From Parabacteroides sp. FAFU027 (GTDB lineage Bacteria > Bacteroidota > Bacteroidia > Bacteroidales > UBA7332), in contig NZ_JAKZKV010000006.1 in NCBI RefSeq assembly GCF_022808675.1, positions 1 to 64,000 of the forward strand: a stretch of 64,000 nucleotides of DNA. Direction: 5' to 3'. The notes below the pieces were generated by a model. The model saw nothing but the letters and a program-made list of their open reading frames with translations, was not told the DNA's origin and did not search any database. Shown here piece by piece: positions 36,355-44,407 of this stretch. Position 1 is the stretch's first letter. Every line of letters starts with the position of its first letter. The translations under genes were made by a program, and so were the position numbers.

Positions 36355-37289
36355 TGCAGAGTGTCAGCATCATAGTGCCCTGTTACAACGAAGAGGCTGT
36401 TATCCATGAGTCCTACTCCCGCCTGAAACGGGTATTGGACGGAGTCACCGGTTACAGCACGGAAATCATTTTTATCAATGATGGCAGTAAGGACTGCACA
36501 GCGGAAATGCTCAGTGCGATTGCAGAGCAGGATAAGCAGGTGAAAGTGCTGCACTTCTCCCGTAATTTTGGCCATCAACCGGCAGTGACTGCCGGCATTC
36601 ATCATTGTACGAGTGATTTGGCGATAATCATTGATGCCGATTTGCAGGATCCTCCCGAATTGATTCCTGAGCTGTTGGCGGTTCAGCAACGGGAACAGGC
36701 CAATGTGGTTTACTGTGTACGGGAAAAGCGCCAAGGGGAGAGCATTTTCAAAAAGCTTACGGCGAGAGTGTTTTACCGTAGCATGAACTACCTTTCGGAG
36801 GTGAAATTCCCGGTAGATACCGGTGATTTCCGACTGATCGACCGGGCTGTGATGAATGAATTCTGTAAATTCAAGGAGAAAGGAAAATATATCCGGGGAA
36901 TTATCAGTTGGGTCGGTTTCAAACAGGTGCCGTTTTATTACAAGCGTGATGCCCGTTTTGCCGGTGAAACGAAATACCCGTTGCGGAAGATGCTGAATTT
37001 TGCCTCGACCGCACTGCTCTACTTTTCAACCAAACCGCTTAAGTTATCGACCAGTCTGGGATTTATTGCAGTCCTGATTGGGATAGTTTATGCGATATGG
37101 ACCGTTTTGGGGAAATTGCTGGGCTTTACCCATGCGATCTCGGGCTGGAGCTCTATTATTATCCTGGTCGTATTTTTCGGCGGTGTCCAGCTGCTTACCA
37201 TTGGGGTGTTGGGACAATATATCGGTATATTATTTGACGAGGTGAAAGACCGGCCCGAATACATCATCGAAAAATCGGAAAATTGCTGA
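36354..37289 (+). CDS. GtrB-like GT2 glycosyltransferase
   Basis: A 311-residue GT2 enzyme. VPCYNEEAVI is near 8-17, FINDGSKDCT near 40-49, DADLQDPPEL near 94-103 and SRNFGHQPAVTAG near 69-81, followed by two C-terminal membrane helices. It makes the polyprenyl-phosphate sugar that GtrA flips and the GT39 enzyme uses. It shares the fold with the GT2 at 25086, but the DADLQ motif continues DPP rather than HPP and overall sequence is divergent. Confidence 0.9.
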   Translation: MQSVSIIVPCYNEEAVIHESYSRLKRVLDGVTGYSTEIIFINDGSKDCTAEMLSAIAEQDKQVKVLHFSRNFGHQPAVTAGIHHCTSDLAIIIDADLQDPPELIPELLAVQQREQANVVYCVREKRQGESIFKKLTARVFYRSMNYLSEVKFPVDTGDFRLIDRAVMNEFCKFKEKGKYIRGIISWVGFKQVPFYYKRDARFAGETKYPLRKMLNFASTALLYFSTKPLKLSTSLGFIAVLIGIVYAIWTVLGKLLGFTHAISGWSSIIILVVFFGGVQLLTIGVLGQYIGILFDEVKDRPEYIIEKSENC

Positions 37290-37429
37290 CAACGGGAGAG
37301 TGTGCGCTTAAACCGGATTTTGTTACGAACCGGAAAATTAGGCTACCTTTGCAGCTTACAAGGGATTCTTGAGGATTTGTATCACAGAGATCCACGGAGA
37401 TTAAACCTAACAGGTCTCAAAGACCTGTT

Positions 37430-37715
37430 AGGTGGGGTGTCAAAAATCAAAGGTATTGATAAAAATAACTTCAACCTATTTTTTATAAATGAACGAAACT
37501 TTGCACTGTCATCCCGTGCTTGACACGGGATCTCAAAATCGCAGAATATTGCGTTTTGCTCGTAATACTGTCACTATCTGATTGAGAGATCCCGCATCAA
37601 GTGCGGTCCCGATAGCTATCGGGAGACAACATCAACATTTGAGCACGGATTTAACTCATTGATTTTAGGGACGAATTTATCTCATTAAATGCTTTGTGTT
37701 TTTGACACCCCACCT
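37430..37715. repeat. Putative invertible segment A
   Basis: Left arm AGGTGGGGTGTCAAAAA (37430-37446) and right arm TTTTTGACACCCCACCT (37699-37715) are perfect inverted repeats. The enclosed 252 bp holds ATCCCGTGCTTGACACGGGAT and TCCCGATAGCTATCGGGA. It aligns with the reverse complement of 49475-49717. Confidence 0.8.
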
Positions 37716-37787
37716 GTTAGGTTTTCGGTACATCATCGAAGTGCAGTTGATAAATAAAGAATTGGAGTGAGATAATACTGTTTGATT

Positions 37788-37860
37788 ACCATCCCTTTCT
37801 CTATGAGCGAAAGGGATGGGTGCGCTTCGAGAGGGTCGCTCATAGAGCCCCGTTCGATAC
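37788..37860. repeat. Double hairpin with complementary loops (copy 2)
   Basis: CATCCCTTTC/GAAAGGGATG closes the first loop; CTCTATGAGCGA and TCGCTCATAGAG are the complementary loop segments. Stems differ from copy 1 at 2249 while the loops are conserved. Confidence 0.75.
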
Positions 37861-37932
37861 GAAGTAAAAGGTAATTTCATTAGGATTAATAACAAAATTG
37901 GTCATCGACCTACTTATATATAATCGAAATTT

Positions 37933-38679
37933 ATGATCAGACAATCCATACATCGCTTTGGTGAATACGTCCTGTTGATGGCCCGTGCATTGACCATACC
38001 TGACCGCTGGAGCGCTTTTTTCAAACAGCTAATTAAAGAGATGACCAAGCTGGGGATCGACTCCATCGGTATTGTTTTGATGATTTCGTTGTTTACCGGG
38101 GCGGTGCTCTGTATTCAGATGAACCTGAATATCTCCTCTCCGTTTATCCCCTCTTATGCGGTGGGGATGTCCACCCGGGATACCTTGCTGCTTGAATTTT
38201 CTTCCACCATCATGTGTCTGATTCTGGCCGGTAAGGTGGGTTCAAACATTGCCTCCGAGATTGGCACCATGCGCGTGACCGAGCAGATTGACGCTCTCGA
38301 AATCATGGGCGTGAATTCAGCGAACTACCTGATTCTTCCAAAGATTGTGGCATTGGTCGTGTTCGTACCTGTGCTGGTGATTTTCAGTGTCTTCTCGGGG
38401 ATCATCGGGGGGTACATTGTGGCATTCGTTACCGATATGATTCCTGTTGCCAAGTTTGAGTATGGGGTACAGAGCTATTTCAATGAATTCTATGTGTGGT
38501 ACGGCATCTACAAATCCTTTGTTTTTGCCTTTATCATCAGCTCGGTAGCCTCTTATTTCGGCTATTATGCCAGAGGCGGTGCGCTTGAGGTGGGAAAAGC
38601 CAGTACCAACTCTGTGGTGGCGAGCAGCGTTTTGATATTGTTGTTTGACGTAATACTTACTAAACTTTTGCTGCAATGA
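37933..38679 (+). CDS. mlaE: MlaE family ABC permease
   Basis: A 248-residue inner-membrane permease with five helices and the family patterns GAVLCIQMNLN, LTGVMVAGKVGS-like CLILAGKVGSNIASEIGTMRVTEQ and IDALEIMGVN. With the MlaF-like ATPase and an MCE-domain protein, it moves phospholipids between inner and outer membranes. The next gene overlaps its stop by 4 bp. No MCE (MlaD) gene lies within the visible operon. The composite repeat directly upstream could hold its promoter. Confidence 0.9.
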   Translation: MIRQSIHRFGEYVLLMARALTIPDRWSAFFKQLIKEMTKLGIDSIGIVLMISLFTGAVLCIQMNLNISSPFIPSYAVGMSTRDTLLLEFSSTIMCLILAGKVGSNIASEIGTMRVTEQIDALEIMGVNSANYLILPKIVALVVFVPVLVIFSVFSGIIGGYIVAFVTDMIPVAKFEYGVQSYFNEFYVWYGIYKSFVFAFIISSVASYFGYYARGGALEVGKASTNSVVASSVLILLFDVILTKLLLQ

Positions 38680-39452
38680 TTGAGATTAAGCATTTATTTA
38701 AATCGTTTGAGACCAAGGATGTGCTCAAGGATATCAATGCAGTGTTTGAATCCGGGAAGACCAATCTTGTTATAGGACAGAGTGGCTCGGGTAAAACGGT
38801 TTTGGTAAAATGTATCGTCGGACTTGAAACTCCTGAAAAAGGGGAGATACTCTACAATGGCCGTAATCTGCTTAACATGAAATCGAGGGAACTCAAGCAT
38901 CTGCGCAGTGAGATCGGGATGATATTCCAGGGGTCGGCGCTTTTTGACTCGATGACTGTTCTGGAGAATGTTATGTTTCCGTTGAATATGTTTGACCGGG
39001 GAACCTATGCCAGCCGACTGGAACGGGCCCGCTTTTGTCTGGAACGGGTGAATCTGAAAGGGGCTGATGATCTTTTCCCTTCAGAGATCAGTGGCGGTAT
39101 GCAGAAGCGTGTTGCCATAGCACGCGCTATCTCTTTAAATCCCAAATACCTGATTTGTGATGAGCCCAATTCAGGACTGGATCCCAAAACCTCTTTGCTG
39201 ATTGATGAGCTGATTTCCGATATTACCAAAGAATATAACATCACCACCATTATCAATACCCACGATATGAACTCGGTGATGGGAATTGGAGAGAATATTG
39301 TTTTCGTAAACAAAGGGATCCTGGAGTGGACGGGGAATAAAGACGGTATCTTTACCTCTTCCAACCAGACTTTGAATGACTTTGTCTTTGCTTCGGATCT
39401 TTTCCGCAAAGTTAAAGCGGCTGAACTGACTAATCACCAGAATGAGGGATAG
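38676..39452 (+). CDS. mlaF: MlaF-like ABC ATPase
   Basis: A 258-residue ATPase. Walker A GQSGSGKTV is at 34-42, the Q-loop in MIFQGSALFDSMTVLENV near 88-105, the signature ISGGMQKRVAIARA and Walker B LICDEPNSGLDP. SGGMQKRV is characteristic of MlaF proteins. It overlaps mlaE by 4 bp (ATGA) and the next gene by 11 bp, showing tight translational coupling. Confidence 0.93.
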   Translation: MIEIKHLFKSFETKDVLKDINAVFESGKTNLVIGQSGSGKTVLVKCIVGLETPEKGEILYNGRNLLNMKSRELKHLRSEIGMIFQGSALFDSMTVLENVMFPLNMFDRGTYASRLERARFCLERVNLKGADDLFPSEISGGMQKRVAIARAISLNPKYLICDEPNSGLDPKTSLLIDELISDITKEYNITTIINTHDMNSVMGIGENIVFVNKGILEWTGNKDGIFTSSNQTLNDFVFASDLFRKVKAAELTNHQNEG

Positions 39453-40179
39453 GAGTTTGCTGTTTGTGTTTGAACGCCTGAAGATTCAGTTGCTCAGGCT
39501 GTACAGATGGATCCGGTTCCGTCACGGACACGGGGTTCATTCTCCTTTTGCCTTTTCGTTTATCAACGATGTCGTGGAGGAGAAGAGTGGCTATTATGCG
39601 TATAAAGCCATTTACGAACAGATTGCCCGGGTGCAGCTGTTTCCGGAGTATTCTAAAGATGCGCCCCTCAAATATCTACTGCTTCTTTACCGCATTAGCA
39701 ACTATTTCAAACCGGAGAAAATCATCCGGCTTGGAACGGAAAGCGGAGGCTCCCTCCTTTATCTTCAGGCACTCTCTTCGTTTACGCATTGTACTTTAAT
39801 CGAAAGCGATAAACGTAAGATGGAAAAAGTGCTCTCCCTGATCGACGCCAATCCCCGGATTCATACGATTGAGGCTTCAGAGGGAGAGCTAAGCGATCGG
39901 TTTGAGGAGCTGCTCTCCCGTAATCCGCATACCGGGATGGTGGTTATTCACTCTTCAATTCCGGAAGAGACCAAACAATTCGCATTGGAGATGTGTTTAA
40001 AACTTCAAAATAGCCGGACAGTGCTTATCCTGGAGGGGATAAATAATGGGAGGGTTAAAAAGAGCTGGGAACAACTTCGCAAGGATGAACGGGTTGCCGT
40101 CACGTTTGACCTGATTCAATGGGGTATTGCGGTTGTGAATCCCTTTTTGAAGAAGAGAGATTACAGGTTGTTCTTTTAG
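39442..40179 (+). CDS. Methyltransferase-like protein coupled to mlaEF
   Basis: A 245-residue protein. HGHGVHSPFAFSFIND near 29-44 is a signature shared by Bacteroidetes class I methyltransferase-like proteins. A Rossmann-type stretch IIRLGTESGGSLLYLQAL near 94-111 lies where an SAM-binding motif would be, with CTLIESDKRKM providing the acidic strand-2 residue. It overlaps mlaF by 11 bp. Whether it methylates anything is unproven. Confidence 0.65.
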   Translation: MRDRSLLFVFERLKIQLLRLYRWIRFRHGHGVHSPFAFSFINDVVEEKSGYYAYKAIYEQIARVQLFPEYSKDAPLKYLLLLYRISNYFKPEKIIRLGTESGGSLLYLQALSSFTHCTLIESDKRKMEKVLSLIDANPRIHTIEASEGELSDRFEELLSRNPHTGMVVIHSSIPEETKQFALEMCLKLQNSRTVLILEGINNGRVKKSWEQLRKDERVAVTFDLIQWGIAVVNPFLKKRDYRLFF

Positions 40180-40204
40180 GGCTTTATCGTTTTTTATCCC
40201 GGAG

Positions 40205-40250
40205 ACAATTTATTAACTACGTAGGCACATAGGACACAATAGAAAAATCT
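40205..40250. repeat. 46-bp direct repeat, copy 1
   Basis: ACAATTTATTAACTACGTAG followed by GCACATAGGACACAATAGAA. It matches 40362-40406, with few changes. Confidence 0.75.
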
Positions 40251-40361
40251 TGGTGGTTGAATGTCTATCGGTATTACACCGGGCAGCGGCTTAATCCCAT
40301 AGCTATCGGGACGCTTGCCGGATAAAAAAAGAGCCTGGTAACTTTGGTAAAGACAATAACG

Positions 40362-40406
40362 ACAATTTATTGAACCACATAGGCACATAGGACACAATAG
40401 AAAATC
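40362..40406. repeat. 45-bp direct repeat, copy 2
   Basis: ACAATTTATTGAACCACATA followed by the same GCACATAGGACACAATAGAA. It ends 34 bp before the adenosyltransferase start. Confidence 0.75.
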
Positions 40407-40440
40407 TATTAGTTTCTGTGATGTGCAAATTACTTTACGC

Positions 40441-41004
40441 ATGGATATAAAAAAAAGCAACGTATATACAAAGACAGGGGATAAAGGGACAACTTCCCTG
40501 GTAGGAGGGACCCGGGTGATGAAGTCCGATACCCGATTGGAGGCCTACGGCTCCATTGATGAGTTGAACGCCTTCCTCGGACTACTCAATTGTGATATTG
40601 AAGATGCAACGCTGAAAGAGCTCTTTCTCTTTATTCAGCGGAAATTATTTACGGTCGGGGCTATCCTGGCTACTGAAGATGATGCTACCGCTCAGAAATA
40701 TGGGTGTAAGATCTCAGAGGAGGATGTGAAGCGACTGGAAGAGGCTATCGATGTGATGGATGCAGCATTGCCCAGACTGAAGCTCTTTACCATTCCCGGG
40801 GGGAATAAGCCGGGCGCACTGGCTCATGTCTGCCGGACGGTGTGTCGCAGAGCGGAGCGCCGCATTATCGCCCTGAATGAGTTGAATCCAGTCAGCAATG
40901 AATTGATGGTTTTCGTCAATCGACTCTCTGATTTGCTGTTTGTTCTCTCCCGGAAGCTGGTTCTTGATGAAAATCAGGAGGAAATTTTCTGGTCAAATGA
41001 TTGA
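40441..41004 (+). CDS. Cob(I)alamin adenosyltransferase, PduO type
   Basis: A 187-residue enzyme that transfers the adenosyl group of ATP to cob(I)alamin, making adenosylcobalamin. The ATP-binding N-terminus YTKTGDKGTTSLVGG lies near 8-22 (VYTKTGDKGTT), with SYGSIDELNAFLG-like AYGSIDELNAFLG near 34-46 and CRTVCRRAERRIIAL near 124-138. I chose the ATG at 40441, since family members begin just before the KxxVYTKTGD motif; 40423 adds six residues. It stands alone between repeats. Adenosylcobalamin would serve methylmalonyl-CoA mutase in propionate formation, a common Bacteroidales trait. Confidence 0.93.
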   Translation: MDIKKSNVYTKTGDKGTTSLVGGTRVMKSDTRLEAYGSIDELNAFLGLLNCDIEDATLKELFLFIQRKLFTVGAILATEDDATAQKYGCKISEEDVKRLEEAIDVMDAALPRLKLFTIPGGNKPGALAHVCRTVCRRAERRIIALNELNPVSNELMVFVNRLSDLLFVLSRKLVLDENQEEIFWSND

Positions 41005-41235
41005 GAGGCTGGTTGCAAGAAATAGGATTGAATAAATGTCGTATTATATATCCCTATCCCGGTAGCTATCGGGATCCCTAAAGGGGACTTGTTGAAGTTC
41101 AAATAATAAGTTTACCCTATTAAAAGCCGTAGTTGAATTCAAATCCCACTGCGGTAAAAGCCCCCTTCAGGGGGTTGGGGGTAAATGAGACAATGATTAT
41201 GCTCATTACTTATTTTACCGTAACATTTTCATATA

Positions 41236-41487
41236 AGAGGGTGTCCAAAAGAGATATAAGCAACTCTATAAGTAACAAATTGCAACCACGAACCGCCCCA
41301 AGCCCCTTCCCGATAGCTATCGGGAGGGGATGTTTAGAAGTGCAAATTTGCTTCGAAATACCACTCTTCAAAGTCCCCTTTAGGGGAATCGAAGATCGGC
41401 GTAGCCAATTAGGGGCGGTTAGAATTATTCAACTATCATTTTGTAAGTTCAGTTTTGCATGAACTAACTTTTTGGACACCATCTTTC
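41236..41487. mobile_element. About 250-bp element with GGTGTCCAAAA inverted ends
   Basis: Left end AAGAGGGTGTCCAAAAGA; right end (reverse complement) AAAGATGGTGTCCAAAAAGT. The interior holds TCCCGATAGCTATCGGGA (41308-41325) and AAAGGGGACTTT-like arms. It is similar in size and design to the GGTGTCAAAAA-bounded cores at 37.4 and 49.5 kb. It may be a miniature mobile element. Confidence 0.55.
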
Positions 41488-41858
41488 TTTGTTCCTTTTT
41501 TAGTCTCTTTCGGGCATATTTCTTACTTTTTCCCCTTGATTTAGCCCGCTAAATCTGCGGGATAAAAGCAAAAAATCGACCTCGAAACGGTTCTGAAAAA
41601 AGTATCGCAATAAAATTCAAAACAGGCTCTGAGACTGAAAATAGTTTTTATATTTGCAACTTTTTTAAAGGGTAAGAGATTAATATCGTTTTTTTACCAC
41701 AGAAAGAGGCGCAGAGAACCAAAGCGTTTGGGTGAATTATTTTGTGAAAATTGAAATAAGTGCCGAGCTATCAGATAAATGTGACCTCTCTTTATGATAT
41801 ATGTTCGCCCCCTTCGGGGACGGGATGTCGGGGTTTATTCCCTTTCGTGGGTTTTACT

Positions 41859-41940
41859 CACGGTTATTGAAGTTTGCCCGCTTCGCGGACGCATTTGCCG
41901 GAGAGCGAAGGGCTCCATTTGAATTGATGAACCTTAATGC
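41859..41940. repeat. 80-bp direct repeat, copy 1
   Basis: Starts CTCACGGTTATTGAAGTTTG, continues with CGCGGAC and a hairpin, and ends CATTTGAATTGATGAAC. It matches 42018-42098 with moderate divergence. Confidence 0.65.
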
Positions 41941-41964
41941 TATAAGGTGATGTCTCAGAATGAC

Positions 41965-41997
41965 AAACCTAACAGGTTTTGAAAACCTGTTAGGTTT
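41965..41997. repeat. Perfect 16-bp palindrome AAACCTAACAGGTTTT
   Basis: AAACCTAACAGGTTTT and AAAACCTGTTAGGTTT are separated by one base. This is the most complete copy of the palindrome family; another perfect one is at 49921-49953. Confidence 0.9.
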
Positions 41998-42017
41998 AGA
42001 TATACTGATTTTCAATT

Positions 42018-42111
42018 CACTCACGGTTATTGAGATTTGTCCGCATTCGCGGACATATTCCCGGAAAGGTCTGAAAGACCTCAATTTGAATAACCACGGG
42101 TGCAACCCGTG
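42018..42111. repeat. 80-bp direct repeat, copy 2, plus hairpin tail
   Basis: Starts CTCACGGTTATTGAGATTTG. The tail GGTCTGAAAGACC and CACGGGTGCAACCCGTGG (hairpins) reappears in weaker form at about 58477-58535. Confidence 0.65.
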
Positions 42112-42212
42112 GCAAATGATACTTAGCAAAGCACGTCCCCAACGGGGGCGAATAGTGAGAACTAATTAATGTGATATACAAACAATTAAACAATTAAAAA
42201 TCCGATAGAACT

Positions 42213-42434
42213 ATGTACTGGACGTTAGAATTAGCCTCGAAACTGGAAGATGCACCCTGGCCCGCGACTAAAGATGAATTAATCGACTTTGCCATGCGTT
42301 CAGGTGCTCCCCTCGAAGTAATTGAAAATCTTCAGGAGATGGAAGATGAAGGAGAGGTATTTGAATGTATAGAAGACATTTGGCCTGATTATCCGAGTAA
42401 GGAAGACTTTTTCTTCAACGAAGAAGAGTACTAA
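42213..42434 (+). CDS. DUF2795 domain protein
   Basis: A 73-residue acidic protein, MYWTLELASKLEDAPWPATK onward. It has the DUF2795 pattern of an N-terminal WTLELA segment, a helix (ELIDFAMRSGAPLEVIENL) and an Asp/Glu-rich tail. Small proteins of this kind are conserved as single genes in Bacteroidetes; the function is unknown. Both flanks are intergenic, so it has its own transcript. Confidence 0.88.
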   Translation: MYWTLELASKLEDAPWPATKDELIDFAMRSGAPLEVIENLQEMEDEGEVFECIEDIWPDYPSKEDFFFNEEEY

Positions 42435-42461
42435 GTATTAAGGGTAACTGGTACAGTCCGA

Positions 42462-42505
42462 CAAAATGAAAGGGAAAACCGGAAAATTATCCTGGTTTTC
42501 CTTTT
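42462..42505. terminator. Terminator after DUF2795 gene
   Basis: AGGGAAAACCGG faces CCTGGTTTTCCTTTT with one bulge, ending in a T-rich tract. Confidence 0.65.
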
Positions 42506-42608
42506 GCGTTTTGGAGTGACAGGCCCGAAAAGTTAAATCGCCGGTTTTCGATTCATCAAATAGACTTCGCATACAATTTTTCAGGATTTAATCAGTTTAA
42601 CTACTATA

Positions 42609-43574
42609 ATGTTTAAAACAAGGATGGATAAAAGGGTAATCGTCTTACTGTCGTTGATCATATTTTGCACCGGACTGCAAGCTCAGTTTGATGCTCAGTT
42701 TAGTCAGTATTGGGCGACTAAGTCTTACTATAATCCGTCTTGTGTGGGAGAAACTTCCGGGGTAAACGCCCTTATTATCAACCGGCAACAGTGGGTTGGG
42801 CTCAGTGGGGCACCCCGCTCTTTATTTGCAAGCGCCGATCTTCCGTTTGCCCGGTGGGGCAAAGACCAGGGAATCGGGATTGGCTTATACAAGGATGAGG
42901 CCGGTCTTTTCTCCAATGTATCCCTCGGGGTGAATTACGCCTATAAATTAAACCTGATGAATGGGATTTTATCCCTCGGAACGCAACTTGGAATTTTGAG
43001 CCAGTCTTTTGATGGTACTAAAGTGGATTTGTTGGGAAGTTCGGATGAATACCATGAGGGGACAGACCCCTATATTCCTTCCACCAGTGTATCCGGTACT
43101 GCCTTTGATTTGGGGCTGGGTGTGAATTATACAACAGACCGCTATTACGCGGGGCTTTCTGTTTTACACCTGCTTGAACCAACGATCCAATTTGAAAAAG
43201 GCTCCTCTAAAATAGGGCGGACCCTGTTCCTGACGGGAGGGGCGAATTTTCCGATGGAAAGTTATTCAACCGTTTTGTATCCTTCCGCGTTATTGAAGAG
43301 TGACTTCAATGTAGTACAGGCAGAGCTTACCTGTCGGGCAGAATATAAAAGCCGTTTTTGGGGAGGATTGTCTTACCGATTGAAGGATGCGGTGGTGCTG
43401 ATGGCGGGTGCAAAAATGAAAAATATCTCTGTCGGATATGCCTACGATATCTCTACCTCCAAACTGGGAGCTGTATCCGGTGGCAGCCATGAAATTTTCG
43501 CTGCATATAGCTTTGATATGCAATTTGTGAGTAAATCGAAACGGAAGTACAATAAAAGTCTCAGATTCCTATAG
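42609..43574 (+). CDS. porP: PorP/SprF family T9SS outer-membrane protein
   Basis: About 321 residues with a signal peptide (MDKRVIVLLSLIIFCTGLQA; an ATG at 42624 would remove five residues). The opening QFDAQFSQYWATKSYYNPSCVG is the PorP/SprF signature. The rest is an outer-membrane barrel that ends YNKSLRFL, with no classical terminal Phe. PorP-type proteins anchor T9SS machinery or cargo at the outer membrane. It heads the por operon, as in P. gingivalis porPKLMN. Confidence 0.92.
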   Translation: MFKTRMDKRVIVLLSLIIFCTGLQAQFDAQFSQYWATKSYYNPSCVGETSGVNALIINRQQWVGLSGAPRSLFASADLPFARWGKDQGIGIGLYKDEAGLFSNVSLGVNYAYKLNLMNGILSLGTQLGILSQSFDGTKVDLLGSSDEYHEGTDPYIPSTSVSGTAFDLGLGVNYTTDRYYAGLSVLHLLEPTIQFEKGSSKIGRTLFLTGGANFPMESYSTVLYPSALLKSDFNVVQAELTCRAEYKSRFWGGLSYRLKDAVVLMAGAKMKNISVGYAYDISTSKLGAVSGGSHEIFAAYSFDMQFVSKSKRKYNKSLRFL

Positions 43575-43662
43575 GAAAATTAAGAGATAATGCACCGATA
43601 AACAAAAAAACTTATTAAGTTTGCAACTTTGAACCACAAAGATGGTTTTATTCTAAGTTTAG

Positions 43663-44370
43663 ATGCGCATGAAACTGAAGTTTGGGAGAGCTTATGGCGT
43701 TGTATTGTTAAATCTGATACTGTTTTTAGTATCTATGCATACAGCCTACGCAAAAGTTCCCGTTCGTAACTATAATTATTACACATATATCGACCGGTTC
43801 AGGGTGAACCTGTCGGTTGGCCCTCAGGTTTATCTGGGTGGGAAGGCTGATATACATTACGGAATATTTAACCGGATAACGCCTGCTTTCTCTTTATCGG
43901 CTTACCAGCAGTTCTGTCCCTATTGGGCTTACCGACTTCGGTTGTCCGGAGGGCAGTTTTTCGCAACGCAGACACGCAGGGAATATGGAAGTGAAGTAAA
44001 CATATTGATGAAAAGCAGGTTTTCAACATTGGGTGCCGGCGCCGATATGATGCTGAGTCTGAACCGGGTATTTTCTACCCGAAGTATGGAGCAGGTGCCA
44101 AATGTGTGGCTTTTTGCCGGGATAAGCGCTGATGCTGTGAAAAGCCCAAGGGATGCGAACGATGAATCTGTTTTTCCTGTTTTCAATTCTGGTCTTTACA
44201 TCCAGATTCCTTATTCGGCGAAATTTGATTTCTCGGTCGAACTTAAGGGCGGTATTGTACAGGACAGGTACAACGGTTTTTATAAAAACGATCTAACGGT
44301 TGTAGGTGGTCCGAAACTAAGCCCAGAAGGGTATGGCTCCCTGTTGCTGGGAGCGACATATAAATTCTAG
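43663..44370 (+). CDS. Outer-membrane barrel protein inside the por operon
   Basis: A 235-residue protein with a signal peptide (about 1-30, ending AYA). The mature region has alternating strands: VNLSVGPQVYLGG near 48-60, ITPAFSLSAYQQF, YWAYRLRLSGGQFF, a YGSLLLGATYKF end with terminal Phe, and a conserved-looking RDANDESVFPVFNSGLYIQIP. It resembles small OmpA-like or DUF-type barrels, but I recognise no family. It lies between porP and porK, where the P. gingivalis operon has no gene, so a T9SS-linked role is an inference from position. Confidence 0.7.
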   Translation: MRMKLKFGRAYGVVLLNLILFLVSMHTAYAKVPVRNYNYYTYIDRFRVNLSVGPQVYLGGKADIHYGIFNRITPAFSLSAYQQFCPYWAYRLRLSGGQFFATQTRREYGSEVNILMKSRFSTLGAGADMMLSLNRVFSTRSMEQVPNVWLFAGISADAVKSPRDANDESVFPVFNSGLYIQIPYSAKFDFSVELKGGIVQDRYNGFYKNDLTVVGGPKLSPEGYGSLLLGATYKF

Positions 44371-44407
44371 TTTTCAAAGTGATTAAAGGGTAAATTAGCA
44401 TACGATT

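Larger units (their letters stand above)
37290..37932. other. 643-bp intergenic composite repeat (copy A)
   Basis: Made of a palindrome (37403-37433), a 252-bp core between 17-bp inverted repeats (37430-37715), a conserved 70-bp right flank and a double hairpin (37788-37860). The same modules occur in the same order at 49.4-49.9 kb, except that the core is inverted. The 73-codon frame at 37302 and the 72-codon minus frame near 37677 fall in this repeat and are not genes. Confidence 0.8.
41005..42212. other. 1.2-kb repeat-dense intergenic region
   Basis: No gene supported. It contains a TCCCGGTAGCTATCGGGA palindrome (41057-41074), a GC hairpin near 41160, a 250-bp element with GGTGTCCAAAA ends (41236-41487), an AAACCTAACAGG palindrome (41965-41997) and a pair of 80-bp direct repeats (41859 and 42018). 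The 109-codon frame at 41133-41462 runs through the repeats and has no protein features. Confidence 0.75.

Noticed and set aside
37302-37523. 73-codon open frame after the GtrB gene
   Set aside because: It lies wholly in the composite repeat, has no protein features, and its counterpart in copy B is inverted.
41133-41462. 109-codon open frame in the repeat-dense gap
   Set aside because: It runs through the palindromes and the GGTGTCC element, is rich in unlikely residue runs, and has no start signal.
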